Shown here: positions 1-9,377 of the stretch, piece by piece
Layout: each line of letters opens with the position of its first letter
Numbering within the stretch: the stretch's first letter is position 1
Source of the DNA: Manis javanica
Lineage: Eukaryota; Chordata; Mammalia; Pholidota; Manidae
NCBI RefSeq assembly: GCF_040802235.1
Contig: NC_133172.1
Coordinates: 30,151,738 to 30,215,737, forward strand
DNA length: 64,000 nucleotides
Direction of reading: 5' to 3'
Notes under the pieces: model-generated
Databases searched by the model: none
Told to the model about the DNA's origin: nothing
The model's input: the letters and a program-made list of their open reading frames with translations, nothing else
Translations under genes and position numbers: made by a program

Positions 1-754
1 CATTGAAAAAGTGATGCCAGTCTTTCACAAAATACTTAATAGATTAATGAAATCCTCATTAAAAATCCAGGATAGATGGGGACGTGAGAGTGTGACAAAG
101 TAATTTTAAAGATAAAGAGTAAAAATAACCAAGAATATATTGAAAGTGAAGACTAATCAAAGGGAACTTGCCCGACTAGATAATACAACTTCAATAATTA
201 AAGCAGTGTGTCACTGACAAGAGAATTGACAGACAGATCAATGTAATGGATTTGATAGTCCAGAAATCAACCCAACTATAGATGTGAACTTAGTACATAT
301 TAAAGTTGGCATCACAAATCAGTGAGGAAAGGAATTATTATTGAATAAATGGTACTGGGATAGATAGTTAACTATTGGGAAAAACAAAGTTAAATTACCA
401 CTCTAAAATAAATTGCAGTGGGTGGCCCTTCGCCTATTAAATGCCAGAGGTAAATATAAAATGAGAAGTCCTCTTTAAGCATGAATAAATCAGAAGAGAT
501 TACAAAAGAAGAGTAAATTCCAATAGAAGATGAAGCATATGTGTATATCTCCTTCTGGTCCCAGTGCCCACGGAAGTGATAGAGTAGCTTGAAAGAATCA
601 AATCTTCCAGAAAACAAACAAATAAGTACTATCAGTGTACCAGAAACTGATGTTCTGGAAGATAGAAACTGGAGAAACTATCGCTCAAAACAAAAAGAGA
701 TAAGGTGCTTCACAAGTAAGAACTGTTCTTCCCAATAAAGCCTTAAAGCAGGCA
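1..754. other. Intergenic AT-rich DNA, nothing assigned
   Basis: No gene, RNA gene or recognisable repeat. The short open frames here have no similarity I can recognise. Confidence 0.5.
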
Positions 755-885
755 TTCTCTCAAAGGGCGGTCCTCTGACCGGCAGACCTATAGAATTTGA
801 GATTCAGGGAATGGGACCCAACCATCTAGATTTTAACAAGCCCTCCAGGTGACTCTGATGCACAAGGAGTTCAAGAACTCCTGTC
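755..885 (+). repeat. MER5A-like hAT DNA transposon relic
   Basis: The stretch runs from a GGTCCTCTGACCGGCAG-like start through a 'gattcaggg' core to 'caagccctccaggtgactctgatgc', which resembles the non-autonomous MER5A family of mammalian hAT elements. It is diverged and lacks clear terminal inverted repeats. Family call is from memory of the consensus. Confidence 0.6.
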
Positions 886-1431
886 CTAGGGAAACTCCGC
901 ATTCATAGTAAATACAGGTGCAACAGGAATAATCAGCAGGATCATTAAATGAAGGTCTACATTCCTAGCAAGTGCGCCAACAGACTGTCCACAACACTGA
1001 GCAGGGCATAGCCAGGGTAGTTATTCTCAGAATAAAGTCCCAGGAATGACTTTAAAAATAAAAGGAATATTTGCAAGGAACCTAATATGAATGTCATGGC
1101 TGGAGGGAAAGGGGAATAGACTGAGAATTTCATACCTCCTCAGTGCTGGCAGAGAGAGGAGGAAGAGATTTCCCTCATCAGAATGATTTGTGTACAACAC
1201 GATTCTCTGAAGTGGTAGTTCTGACAAGGGGGACTCAGAGTTGCCTGGGAGCTGAGCACACTGGCATGCACCCCCATCAAATTACTGCCACCAGGTGGAA
1301 ATTGAGCCTCTTCATCTGGAAGTCCATCTTGCCATATCCATCTTGCCCACTATACTCACCTACATTCAGAGCTCTTTTTCAACAGGTAAATAAGTGTGCT
1401 ATTTGCCTATGGTAAGTTTGCGTTCAGTTTA

Positions 1432-1660
1432 GAGTAGCCATTGTTTTCTGTGAAGAGTCAGATATTAGACACTTATTGTTTCGCGGTTCTCTGCTGCAAC
1501 TACTCAATTCTTCTATTGCACAAAAGCAGCCATAGAAAACTGGCCATGGAAAATACATAAATGAATGAGTGCAGCTGTGTTCCAATAAAACTTTATTTAC
1601 AAACACAAGTGACATGTGGGCTGGATTTGGCCCATGGGCCATAGTTTGCCAACCTTGAGA
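1432..1660 (-). repeat. Old hAT-type MER repeat relic
   Basis: Contains the well-known motifs 'ccaataaaactttatttacaaa' in shortened form, 'ggctggatttggccc' and 'ccatagtttgccaacc', typical of a common old mammalian DNA-transposon family. The exact subfamily is not assigned. The short open frames over it are incidental. Confidence 0.5.
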
Positions 1661-1984
1661 CTAGAGTTGAGATTAGACTCTCAAACTCAAAAATAAAACT
1701 AGTTGAGGAAAACCAATGTCGTAAGTGAGAGATTCTAAACATGGACCAGAATCAATCTGTGAGGAAATGGAGTTACTAGAGAAAAGAAAAACTGTTAAAG
1801 AGCTTAACACTCTCAGAAATAGTTGTGAGGGTATTGTGTCTGTAAAAAATAGTGAGTTACTGAGAAATAAACAGAATTCTTAAAAATTATATATATAATT
1901 ACCAAAATAATAGGTAAGATATTTGTTACAGTTTGCTATTTGTGGCCCTTATTCTCTGTATTTTTGTCTTCCACTCCCTTCTGT

Positions 1985-2460
1985 CTTTTGTGATTTTAAT
2001 TCAGCATTTTATATGATTCCATTTCTCTTCTTTCTTAGTATATTGTTTTTTTCTTTTCTTTTCTTTGTGGTTACCCTGGAATTTGCAATATACAACTAAT
2101 CCAAATCCACTATTAAATAACACTGTATCACTTCACTATATCATTTATTACTTTGAAAAACCTGTTATGTTACATCAATTAAGAATTAGAAAAATACATG
2201 TTTACCTTCACTTATTGCTTCTCTGATGATCTTCCTTTCTTTATGTAAATCTGAGTTTTCTTTCTCTCTAAAGAGCTTCTTTAACATTTCTTTCATGGCA
2301 GGTCTATTGGCAACAAATTTCCTTAATTTTATTTGTCTGATAAAGGCTTTATTTCTCATTCACTTTCAAAAGATAATTTCACAGTGCACAGAATTCCAGG
2401 TTGATACTTGTTTCTCTTAACACTGTAAATGTTGCACTCTGCTCTCTTCTTGCTTCATGG
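1985..2460 (-). repeat. HAL1/L1ME-type old LINE fragment, first part
   Basis: Antisense old LINE sequence, recognised from the order 'gtggttaccctggaatttgcaatata', 'catttctttcatggcaggtctattggcaacaaatttcctt' (shortened) and 'agataatttcacagtgcacagaattccaggttga'. It continues after the solo LTR at 2461-2760, which was inserted into it. Confidence 0.6.
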
Positions 2461-2760
2461 TGACAGGAAAAGAGGGGATGCAAACTCCACAGTCCAAGCG
2501 GGTTTATGGCTAAATCCAAGAGGGACCCCTCTGTCCTGGCCAGCAGAACAAAGAAGGTTATCTTACAGGCTAAGAGGCTTTTTATGGCCAGGGTTTTGGG
2601 TGGGCTCTTTGAGGGGAGGGGTCAGGGAAAGGTGGGCTTGTGGCTTGCTGACGTGTCCTCTGGAGAATGCTTGTAGCCTAGGTAAGAGGACACCTAGGTC
2701 TCTCTGTGATGGTGGGCAGGCTTATTCAAAAAGGTGGCACTCCTGTCCAGATTCCATCAC
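2461..2760 (-). mobile_element. Solo LTR of an endogenous retrovirus
   Basis: A 300-bp block that on the - strand starts TGATGGAATC and ends CCTGTCA, so it has the TG...CA termini of an LTR. CATGG lies directly on both sides (2456-2460 and 2761-2765), a 5-bp target duplication. On the - strand a TATA-like CCATAAAAAG lies mid-element. It splits a HAL1/L1ME fragment. Its sequence differs from the LTRs of the provirus at 17880-26399, so it is another family. The internal region was presumably lost by LTR-LTR recombination. Confidence 0.75.
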
Positions 2761-2765
2761 ATGGT

Positions 2766-4290
2766 TTCTTGAAAGTAAGTCAAATGTAGTTCTTATCTTT
2801 ACTCTTCCATAAGTAAGATATTTCCACCCCACCTCCGGGCTTTTTCACAATTTTTTTCTTTATCTGATTTCCTAAATGTTTGAAATAATATGCCTGAGTG
2901 TAATTTTTCTGGTATTTATCCTACTTAGTATTCTCTGAGTTTCCTGAATCTATGGTTTAGTTTCTGATATTAATTTGTGAAGGTCTCAGTTATTTTGGTT
3001 TCAACAGTTTTTTTTTTCCTTCTATCTTCTCCTTCTAGCATTCTCATTACACATATGTTGCACCATTTGTAGTTGTCTCACCATTCCTAGATATCCTGGA
3101 CTTTTTTTTTCAGTCCTTTTTCTCTTTGCTTTTCAGTTTTGGCAATTTCTGTTAGGACATCCTAAAGCTCAGAGATTATTTATTTCCTCAGCCATGTCCA
3201 GTCTCCTAATAAATCCATCAAAGGTGTTCTTCATTTCTGTTAGTATATTTGATCTTTTAACATTCCCATCTCTCTGCTTGCAATGCCAATCTGCTTTTGC
3301 AAGTTGACTACTTTATCTGTAAGAGCTGTTAGCATATTAATCATAGTCGTTTTAAATTCCTGGTCTAATAATTCCAACATCCTGCCATTCCTGAGTCTTG
3401 TTTTGATGCTTACTCTGTCTCTTCAAACTGCATTCTTTGCCTTTCTGTATATCTTGTAATTTTTTCGCTAATAGTCAGGCATGATGTCCTGGGTAAAGGG
3501 AAGTACTGTAAGTAATCCTTTAGTAAAGTGGTGGTAAGGTGTAAGGGTTGGGAAAATGCTCTGTAGTCCTATTAGTAGATCTCAGTGTTTCAGTGAGGTT
3601 GTATCTGGATTGTGAACTTCACACGTTTCTCAGTTCCACATCCCCCTACCCTTTAGTGGGGATACAAAGTCTAGAGTGGGCTAGAGTTGGGTATTTCCCT
3701 TCCTCCACATGGAAAGCTAGAGGGGACTACAACTGGCTATTTCCTTTCCCCCAGGTCAGTTAGGCTTTGAAAACACTCTGGCAGGTGATGCAGTGGTTAA
3801 ATAGTTTCTCCTGTGGGCAGATCTTGTTAAGAAAGACAGAATGCTCTGACAGTATTTAAAATGTTTCTTTTCCCCTCCCACTTTTGGAAGCAAGAGGGAA
3901 CTTTTCTCTGAGTCTCACTTTTGAGGACCTGCTAGAGCTCCTGGAGGAAAAACTCTAAAAATTGTGAAGACCCCCAATAACTGAGTTTTCCTTGAGCTTT
4001 TAAATTTCACAGTTGTCCACACTGAACCGCCCACAATTTGGCAGTTATAGTTCAGATTTTCCTCTTCCACACCTATTCCTGCAGAGGTTGCTGCTGTAGT
4101 GGATTGTGATTCTCTATATTTGTCTGTCAGTGTGTCCAATTTGGGGGGCAGCAATTTGCCCTGTGATTTCACTTCTCTTATGTATCCAAGGAGACTCGTT
4201 GACTTTTCAGTTTATTCAGCTTTTTACTTGTTAGAATGGAGTGGCAACTTCCAAGCTTCTTACATGCAGAACTGGAAATCACAAGTCTAA
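2766..4290 (-). repeat. HAL1/L1ME-type old LINE fragment, second part
   Basis: Continues the antisense LINE across the solo LTR: 'ttctctgagtttcctgaatctatgg', 'ccttctagcattctcattacaca', 'tttaaattcctggtctaataattccaacatc' (shortened), 'gtcaggcatgatgtcct' and 'gaatggagtggcaacttccaagcttcttacatgc' follow the usual order of the HAL1/L1ME 5' half. No intact frame. Confidence 0.6.
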
Positions 4291-5394
4291 AGATGAAATT
4301 TCAAAGCATGGATTCTTAACTTGGGGTCAAATTAGTGGACTTATGAATGGAGTTAATAGGATGGATTGTCCTTCCAAGACACACTGGCAATAGAGACAGG
4401 GTGGCTTTCACTGAAACTCTGGCTGGACAAAGAAATTAAACAAACCAGGAGGGAGGAAATAGACAAGGCTCCTCAGAGCTTACTGGAGAGATATTATAAA
4501 GGCTACCGAAGAGATGGCAGTTTGGTTAAGAAGGCATCTAGCTAAATGGTTTTCATGGAAACCAAGTATACCAGTTGCATGAGAAATAGCTAAAGGGACC
4601 AGGAAGAAGGCTGCTTGATCCCGACAGGTAGCTGCTAATTAGCTATCAAAACCTAATTGAGATTAACAGCTGTTTTTCTAATACAGTTACTAAGAGGGAG
4701 GCAAAAATGGTTTGAAGATCATCCAAACTCTACAAGCTGCAGTTTAATATCAGAAAACTATGAAACTAGAGCAATACATCAAGCAAGCAGGGAGATGAAA
4801 GTGGGCCATGAACACCGATCAGAGCTGACAGGCCAGAGAAAGGTGTTTCCAGAAGACCCATTAGGATGTCTACAGGGGTGCTGGAGGCAGATTAAAGGGG
4901 CAAGATGCAAACAACAATAGAGAATCTATTCATTGGCTGGTGCAGCTGAGAGGCTGCCTGGTTCTTGCAGAGAGAAGGGCACTGGTGCGGCTCTCTTAGC
5001 TATCAACTGGGCCTTCAGGTTAGGCTGGAAATGCTTTCAAATGCACTATCTGAGCATCATCCCCACTCTAGTCCTGCATGTAGGAATATCTTTTGTGTGG
5101 AGGCCCCAGTCACCCCATGGGGAAGAACCTGGTGACATTTCCAACAGGTAAAATACATTGAATAGTCAATCTGTTTGAAATCCTTTCAGTGGGTTTTCTT
5201 TTTTCTAAGGCAGTTTCAGTCTAATGCCTCTTTATGGGATCCCTTAATTAGCACCAATAGTAGATGTGGTGGCTTCCAGAAGTATGGCACAGGATCTAGG
5301 AGGGACTCACACACAATGCAGGACTCAGTCAATGTGGCTTAGAGCCATTAGACGTACTACTGCATTGGCCATTGCAACCTACTGAAAAACTAGA
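4291..5394. other. Intergenic DNA, nothing assigned
   Basis: Single-copy looking sequence. Open frames of 72-90 codons on the + strand show no recognisable similarity and no splice or promoter context. I do not call them genes. Confidence 0.5.
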
Positions 5395-5615
5395 GGAATA
5401 TGACATAGCACCTACTATGTGCCTGGCACTCTTGTAAGTGTTTGACACATAATAATTCATGTAATCCTCATAACACCCCTGTGAAATACCTGGGGACTGT
5501 TATCATTCTCATTTTACAGATGAGAAAACTAAGGTAGAGAGGTTAAGAACTGTGCCCTGGTTTACACAGCTATAAATGCAAGTGGTAGGATTTGAACCTG
5601 TGCAGTGTGGCCCCA
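5395..5615 (-). repeat. MIR SINE
   Basis: Clear MIR core in reverse orientation: 'gcacctactatgtgcctggcac', 'taatcctcataacaccc', 'cattttacagatgagaaaact' and 'agaggttaag' in the usual order. An old mammal-wide tRNA-derived SINE. Confidence 0.85.
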
Positions 5616-5659
5616 GGGTCTGCACTCAATCACCAGCCTGCAGTCTGCAGCCAAGCAGT

Positions 5660-5795
5660 GCTGTCCTCACTTGAAACCTCTTGAGTAATGCAGAAATTCA
5701 GGCCCTACCTCAGACTTGCTGAATTAGAACCTGCAGTAACAAGATCCCCAGTGATTTCTATGTATATTAAGGTTTAAGAGGCACTGTACTTATGC
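5660..5795 (-). repeat. MER5A-like hAT relic
   Basis: 'aatgcagaaattcaggccctacctcagacttgctgaattag' (shortened here) and the following 'ccccagtgatttctatg' and 'taagaggcactg' match the reverse strand of the MER5A consensus as remembered. Confidence 0.6.
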
Positions 5796-5799
5796 TATA

Positions 5800-7178
5800 T
5801 GCCCTCATATAGAGGTATGTCTTGTATGTATATTAGTAGTTAATTAATATTAAGAACATAAATCACTCCTCAATAACAAGGACACAATGCATTTAGAGTA
5901 ATACAAAAAATGAGGGGAGAAATGTCTTTTTTTTTCAGTTATCAAAATTGTGGATTTTCATTTTGTATCCTTTTCTCAATCAAGAAAAAAATTCTTTTTG
6001 AATGTTATATAACATACATATAAAACAAGATAGAAAAATATAAACTGTAACAATGGCTGTAAATACATTATCTTACATGTTTCTCATAGGCAGTAGGTTG
6101 GCTGCAGTACATACACAGCATGAAACCACTCAGGTAATAAAGAAAACAAAAATACATGATGGCCATATGGTAACATACAAGCGACACTCCCATCTACCCA
6201 TGCTAAAAAATTACATAATACTGTCAGAAAAAAGCTTAAAAACGACATATTTTAGTAAGAAATAAATTCAATAAAGAATGATAATAATGCGAACTAAGGC
6301 ATTTAGAAATTTCAAGTCATTCTTTTTTTCAGTTGGATCCAAAATTTTGTCAACTAAGTTTTCAAAAGTTTGTTCAGATCTAACATTACTCACAAATGTC
6401 ACACATTTATTTCAGATATTTGCTTCCCCATAAAAGACCTTTGATAAACATCTGAAATGTCCAGGTATAACATAGGTGAGATGAAACTGGATCAAATACT
6501 TGTATCATTTTTAAGTTTACACTATCACCTCAAGGGTGTGAATGTCGCAAATTTATTCAACCAACCAAACAAAATTAAAATCCAAACTGTATGTATAACA
6601 GAAAGACACAGCAGTGGCATATTAAACCAGAGCTAGCTGAATACAAAACAATGAATGTCTGTCTATTGCGTAGTAAATAAACTGAAGACTTTTCCAAGTG
6701 AGGCAAGATCATGGACGTCACCACGCAGGTGCTCCCCGAGCTTCCTGCTGACCTCTGACTGTGAAGGTGTCAGAGGGAGCGAGCTGATGAGCTGGGGACC
6801 CACTGCCACGTGAGATTTGTCACATCTGGTCCTAAGCAGTTAGAGATTATCTACTTATGTGTTTAGACGTAGGCTCTGTGCAAACTGCTTCAACTACAAA
6901 ACTGAACTTGATGAGAAACTGGAAGCTTAAAACTCACATGTAGTTGAGTATTTATATGCACAACATTCTTTTCAAGTTAAAAAAAAAAGTATGTGCGAGG
7001 GTGGTTTGGCGGGAGTGGGGCAGCTTCAGTTACTAAAACCACCAGAGATGGATTATCCAAGTGATCTGGTATATGACAGGAAGTCTGATTAAGTTTGGGT
7101 CATTTAAAAACACTGTTTTCCAGAATGAAAATCACAAAGTTTCACTTTTGTGAACACGTTTGCCAAGTATACTATTAT
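5800..7178. other. Unassigned sequence before the L1; possible retrocopy 3' UTR
   Basis: No gene is visible. The stretch is interrupted at 7179 by the L1 and resumes at 15677, where a QKI retrocopy lies on the - strand about 460 bp further on. A T-rich tract at about 5926-5938 could be the reverse of a poly(A) tail, so this could hold 3' UTR of that retrocopy. That is a guess from position only. Confidence 0.3.
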
Positions 7179-7193
7179 CTCCAATTAATAGTT
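7179..7193. repeat. L1 target-site duplication, left copy
   Basis: CTCCAATTAATAGTT here matches CTCCAATTAATAATT at 15662-15676 with one mismatch. The pair flanks the entire L1, including its unusual 3' end, so the whole unit was inserted in one event. Confidence 0.85.
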
Positions 7194-7200
7194 TTTTTTT

Positions 7201-7523
7201 GAGAGGGCATCTCTCATATTTATTGATCAAATGGTTGTTAACAACAATAAAATTCAGTAGAGGGGGGTCAATGCTCAATGTACAATCATTAATCCATCTC
7301 AAGCCTAACTCTCGTCAGTCTCCAATCTTCTGAAGCATAACGAACAAGTTCTCACATGGTGAACAAATTCTTACATAGTGAATAAATTCTTACATGGTGA
7401 ACAGTACAAGGGCAGTCATCACAGAAACTTTCGGTTTTGATCACGCATTATGAGCTATAAACAACCAGGTCAAATATGAATATTCATTTGATTTTTATGC
7501 GTGATTTATATATGGATCCCACA
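7201..7523 (-). repeat. LTR-like (U3-R) segment forming the L1 3' terminus
   Basis: On the - strand the block begins TGTGGGATCC directly after a purine tract (AAAGGGAGAAA, 7524-7534), the arrangement of a retroviral polypurine tract and U3 start. It ends with AATAAA (7219-7224) about 19 bp before the poly(A), as at the end of R. Three copies of a unit of about 20 bp (core TTCTTACATAGTGAA-like, about 7344-7402) resemble U3 enhancer repeats. The TGTGGGA start resembles class II LTRs. The same block is repeated at 58644-58969. Inference from layout; no database match was made. Confidence 0.6.
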
Positions 7524-8156
7524 TTTCTCCCTTTATTATTATTATTATTTTTATTTTTAATAAAATGCTGAAGTGGTAGGTAGATGCAAGATAAAGGTAG
7601 AAAACATAGTTTAGTGTTGTAAGAAGGCAAATGTAGATGATCAGGTGTGTGCCTGTAGACTATGTGTTAATCCAAGCTAGACAAGGGCAATAAAACATCC
7701 ACGGATGCAGAAGATTTCTCTCAAAGCAGGGGGGATGAGGTTCTGAGCCTCACCTCTGTTGATCCCCAATTTCTCACCTGATGGCCCCCCTGCGACTGTG
7801 CCTGTCTTAGGTTGTTCCTCCCTTGAGGAATCTTACCCGTCTCTGGCTAACCAGTCATCTTCCGGGGCCATACAGGGAAATGTAAAGTTGGTAAGTGAGA
7901 GAGAAGCCATATTGTTTGAAAAGGTTAGCTTTTTACTTTTTTGCAGATTTACGTCCTGTGGCTTCTATGCCCAGCACTTGTCTCGAGGTATCTTTACCAC
8001 CTGGAGGAATTATGATACTCGGTAAATTCGATATGAGGCACGAATTCTATTTAAGGGTTGTAATTAGGAAGGAAGAAGAAAAGCTATAGAGGTAGCATAT
8101 GGAAGAAAACATGGGAGGATTGATTATTTCTTTGACATATTTTCTTGTAGAGTACC

Positions 8157-8609
8157 TTAAGGATGTATAGGTTTTAAACTACTAACTAATTTGTACACAC
8201 ATATTAACATAATAGGAATACGGTGACATAAACAAAGCAAATCTATAATTACCATCCATCTCCAGTGAAGCCAAGAAAACCATTTAGGCACCCTAGGCAT
8301 TTGTGAAAATTTGTCTATGATATGATGGATATTGTCCAACTTTACTTGAACAGTCTGAGAAAAATCAGACAAATTAAAGCAGTCCATTTCTGGGATCTGT
8401 TCACATCCCATATGTTCTTTTAACCGTAGATAGTCTATAGTCATAAGATTTTGGAGTGCTACAACTTCAACCCCTCCCAAATCCTGGTTGAGTTCCAACA
8501 GTACAGATCCGGTCAAATTCGTTGTCTCACTGTATGCACAAGCCAGCCTAGACATCTCCCTCCTCATTCCAATGGCAAGTCCAGGAAACGGTGGGGTGGA
8601 CGCAGCCAC
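8157..8609 (-). pseudogene. Retroviral Env transmembrane-like open frame inside L1 3' end
   Basis: An open frame of 150 codons or more with no ATG at its start, in the sense direction of the L1. The translation has a stretch rich in T/N/L/Q followed by VVALQNLMTIDYLRLKEH, then two cysteines (GCEQIPEMDCF), a heptad-like helix, a tryptophan-rich segment (PKWFSWLHWRW) and a hydrophobic segment. This order (helix, disulfide loop, second helix, Trp-rich membrane-proximal region, membrane anchor) is that of retroviral Env TM. It is not similar to the TM of the provirus at 17880-26399, which has a gamma-type CX6CC motif. The frame lacks the surface subunit and fusion peptide, so it is a fragment. 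A class II/beta-like origin is an inference. Confidence 0.5.
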
Positions 8610-8644
8610 AACCGCAGCATCGTCCGGATCCCTGTGGAGGCTTT

Positions 8645-8848
8645 TTGATGATCATCCCCTGGCACAAGTCCTCCACAGAGTGCTGATGCCGGAAGATCCT
8701 CCTCATATCATATCTTAGTTCATTTTCTGGGTATCCAAGCTAGGCCTTGATCTTCTGCATAGAAACAAACAGACCCTTTGCCCACACTTTGACATGCCCT
8801 CTATACCACTGTGCAGAACTCATTGGAGGTCAGCACACAGGGACTGCT
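8645..8848 (-). pseudogene. Integrase C-terminal-like remnant in L1 3' end
   Basis: In the - strand sense, just after the internal A-tract, short frames read YRGHVKVWAKG and, after a shift, AWIPRK. These resemble the end of class II/lentiviral integrase domains (a 'VW..G' strand followed by 'W(I/V)P.(K/R)'). The stretch is frameshifted and joins directly to the Env-like frame, suggesting an internally deleted pol-env remnant. Weak evidence: short motifs only. Confidence 0.35.
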
Positions 8849-9040
8849 TTTTTTTTTTTTTTTATTAAGAGGAAGGAATATTATCAGAAAAGAGTACCTC
8901 CATAGCTGATCATCTGACACCCTTTAAGTGATCAACATTAAGGATATTTAAAGAATGCGTTGATCTTTGATTTACCAATAGTTTTATCCTATCAAGGAGT
9001 AATCCCCCTTTTCTTTCTTTCTTTCTTTTTTTTTTTTAAT
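8849..9040 (-). repeat. Two internal A-tracts separating L1 3' modules
   Basis: Seen as T-runs on the + strand at about 8849-8866 and 9026-9038, with about 160 bp between them. Old poly(A) tails left inside an element after 3' extension would look like this. A related L1 copy (61571-62416) stops in the region equivalent to the outer tract. Confidence 0.6.
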
Positions 9041-9377
9041 CTTTAATCTACACTTACATGAAGAGTACTATGTTTACTATGCTCTCCCCTGTATCAGGTC
9101 CCCCCTAACAACCACATTACGGTTACTGTCCATCAGCTTAGCAAAATGTTGTAGAATCCCTACTTGTCCTCTCTGTGTTGTGCAGCCCACCCTCCCCTTT
9201 CTCCCTCCCCCCCATGCATGCTAATCTTAATACCCCCCTTCTTTTCCCCCCCCTTATCCCTCCCCGCCCACCCATCCTCCCCAGTTCCTTTCCCTTTGGT
9301 ACCTGTTAGTCCATTTTTGGATTCTGTAATTCCGCTGCTGTTTTGTTCCTTCAGTTTTTCCTTTGTTCTTATACTCC

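Noticed and set aside
8157..8609. Env fragment as part of the provirus family at 17880-26399
   Set aside because: The TM sequences differ in motif: this one lacks the CX6CC seen at 18745-18771, and the two are about 9 kb apart in separate elements.
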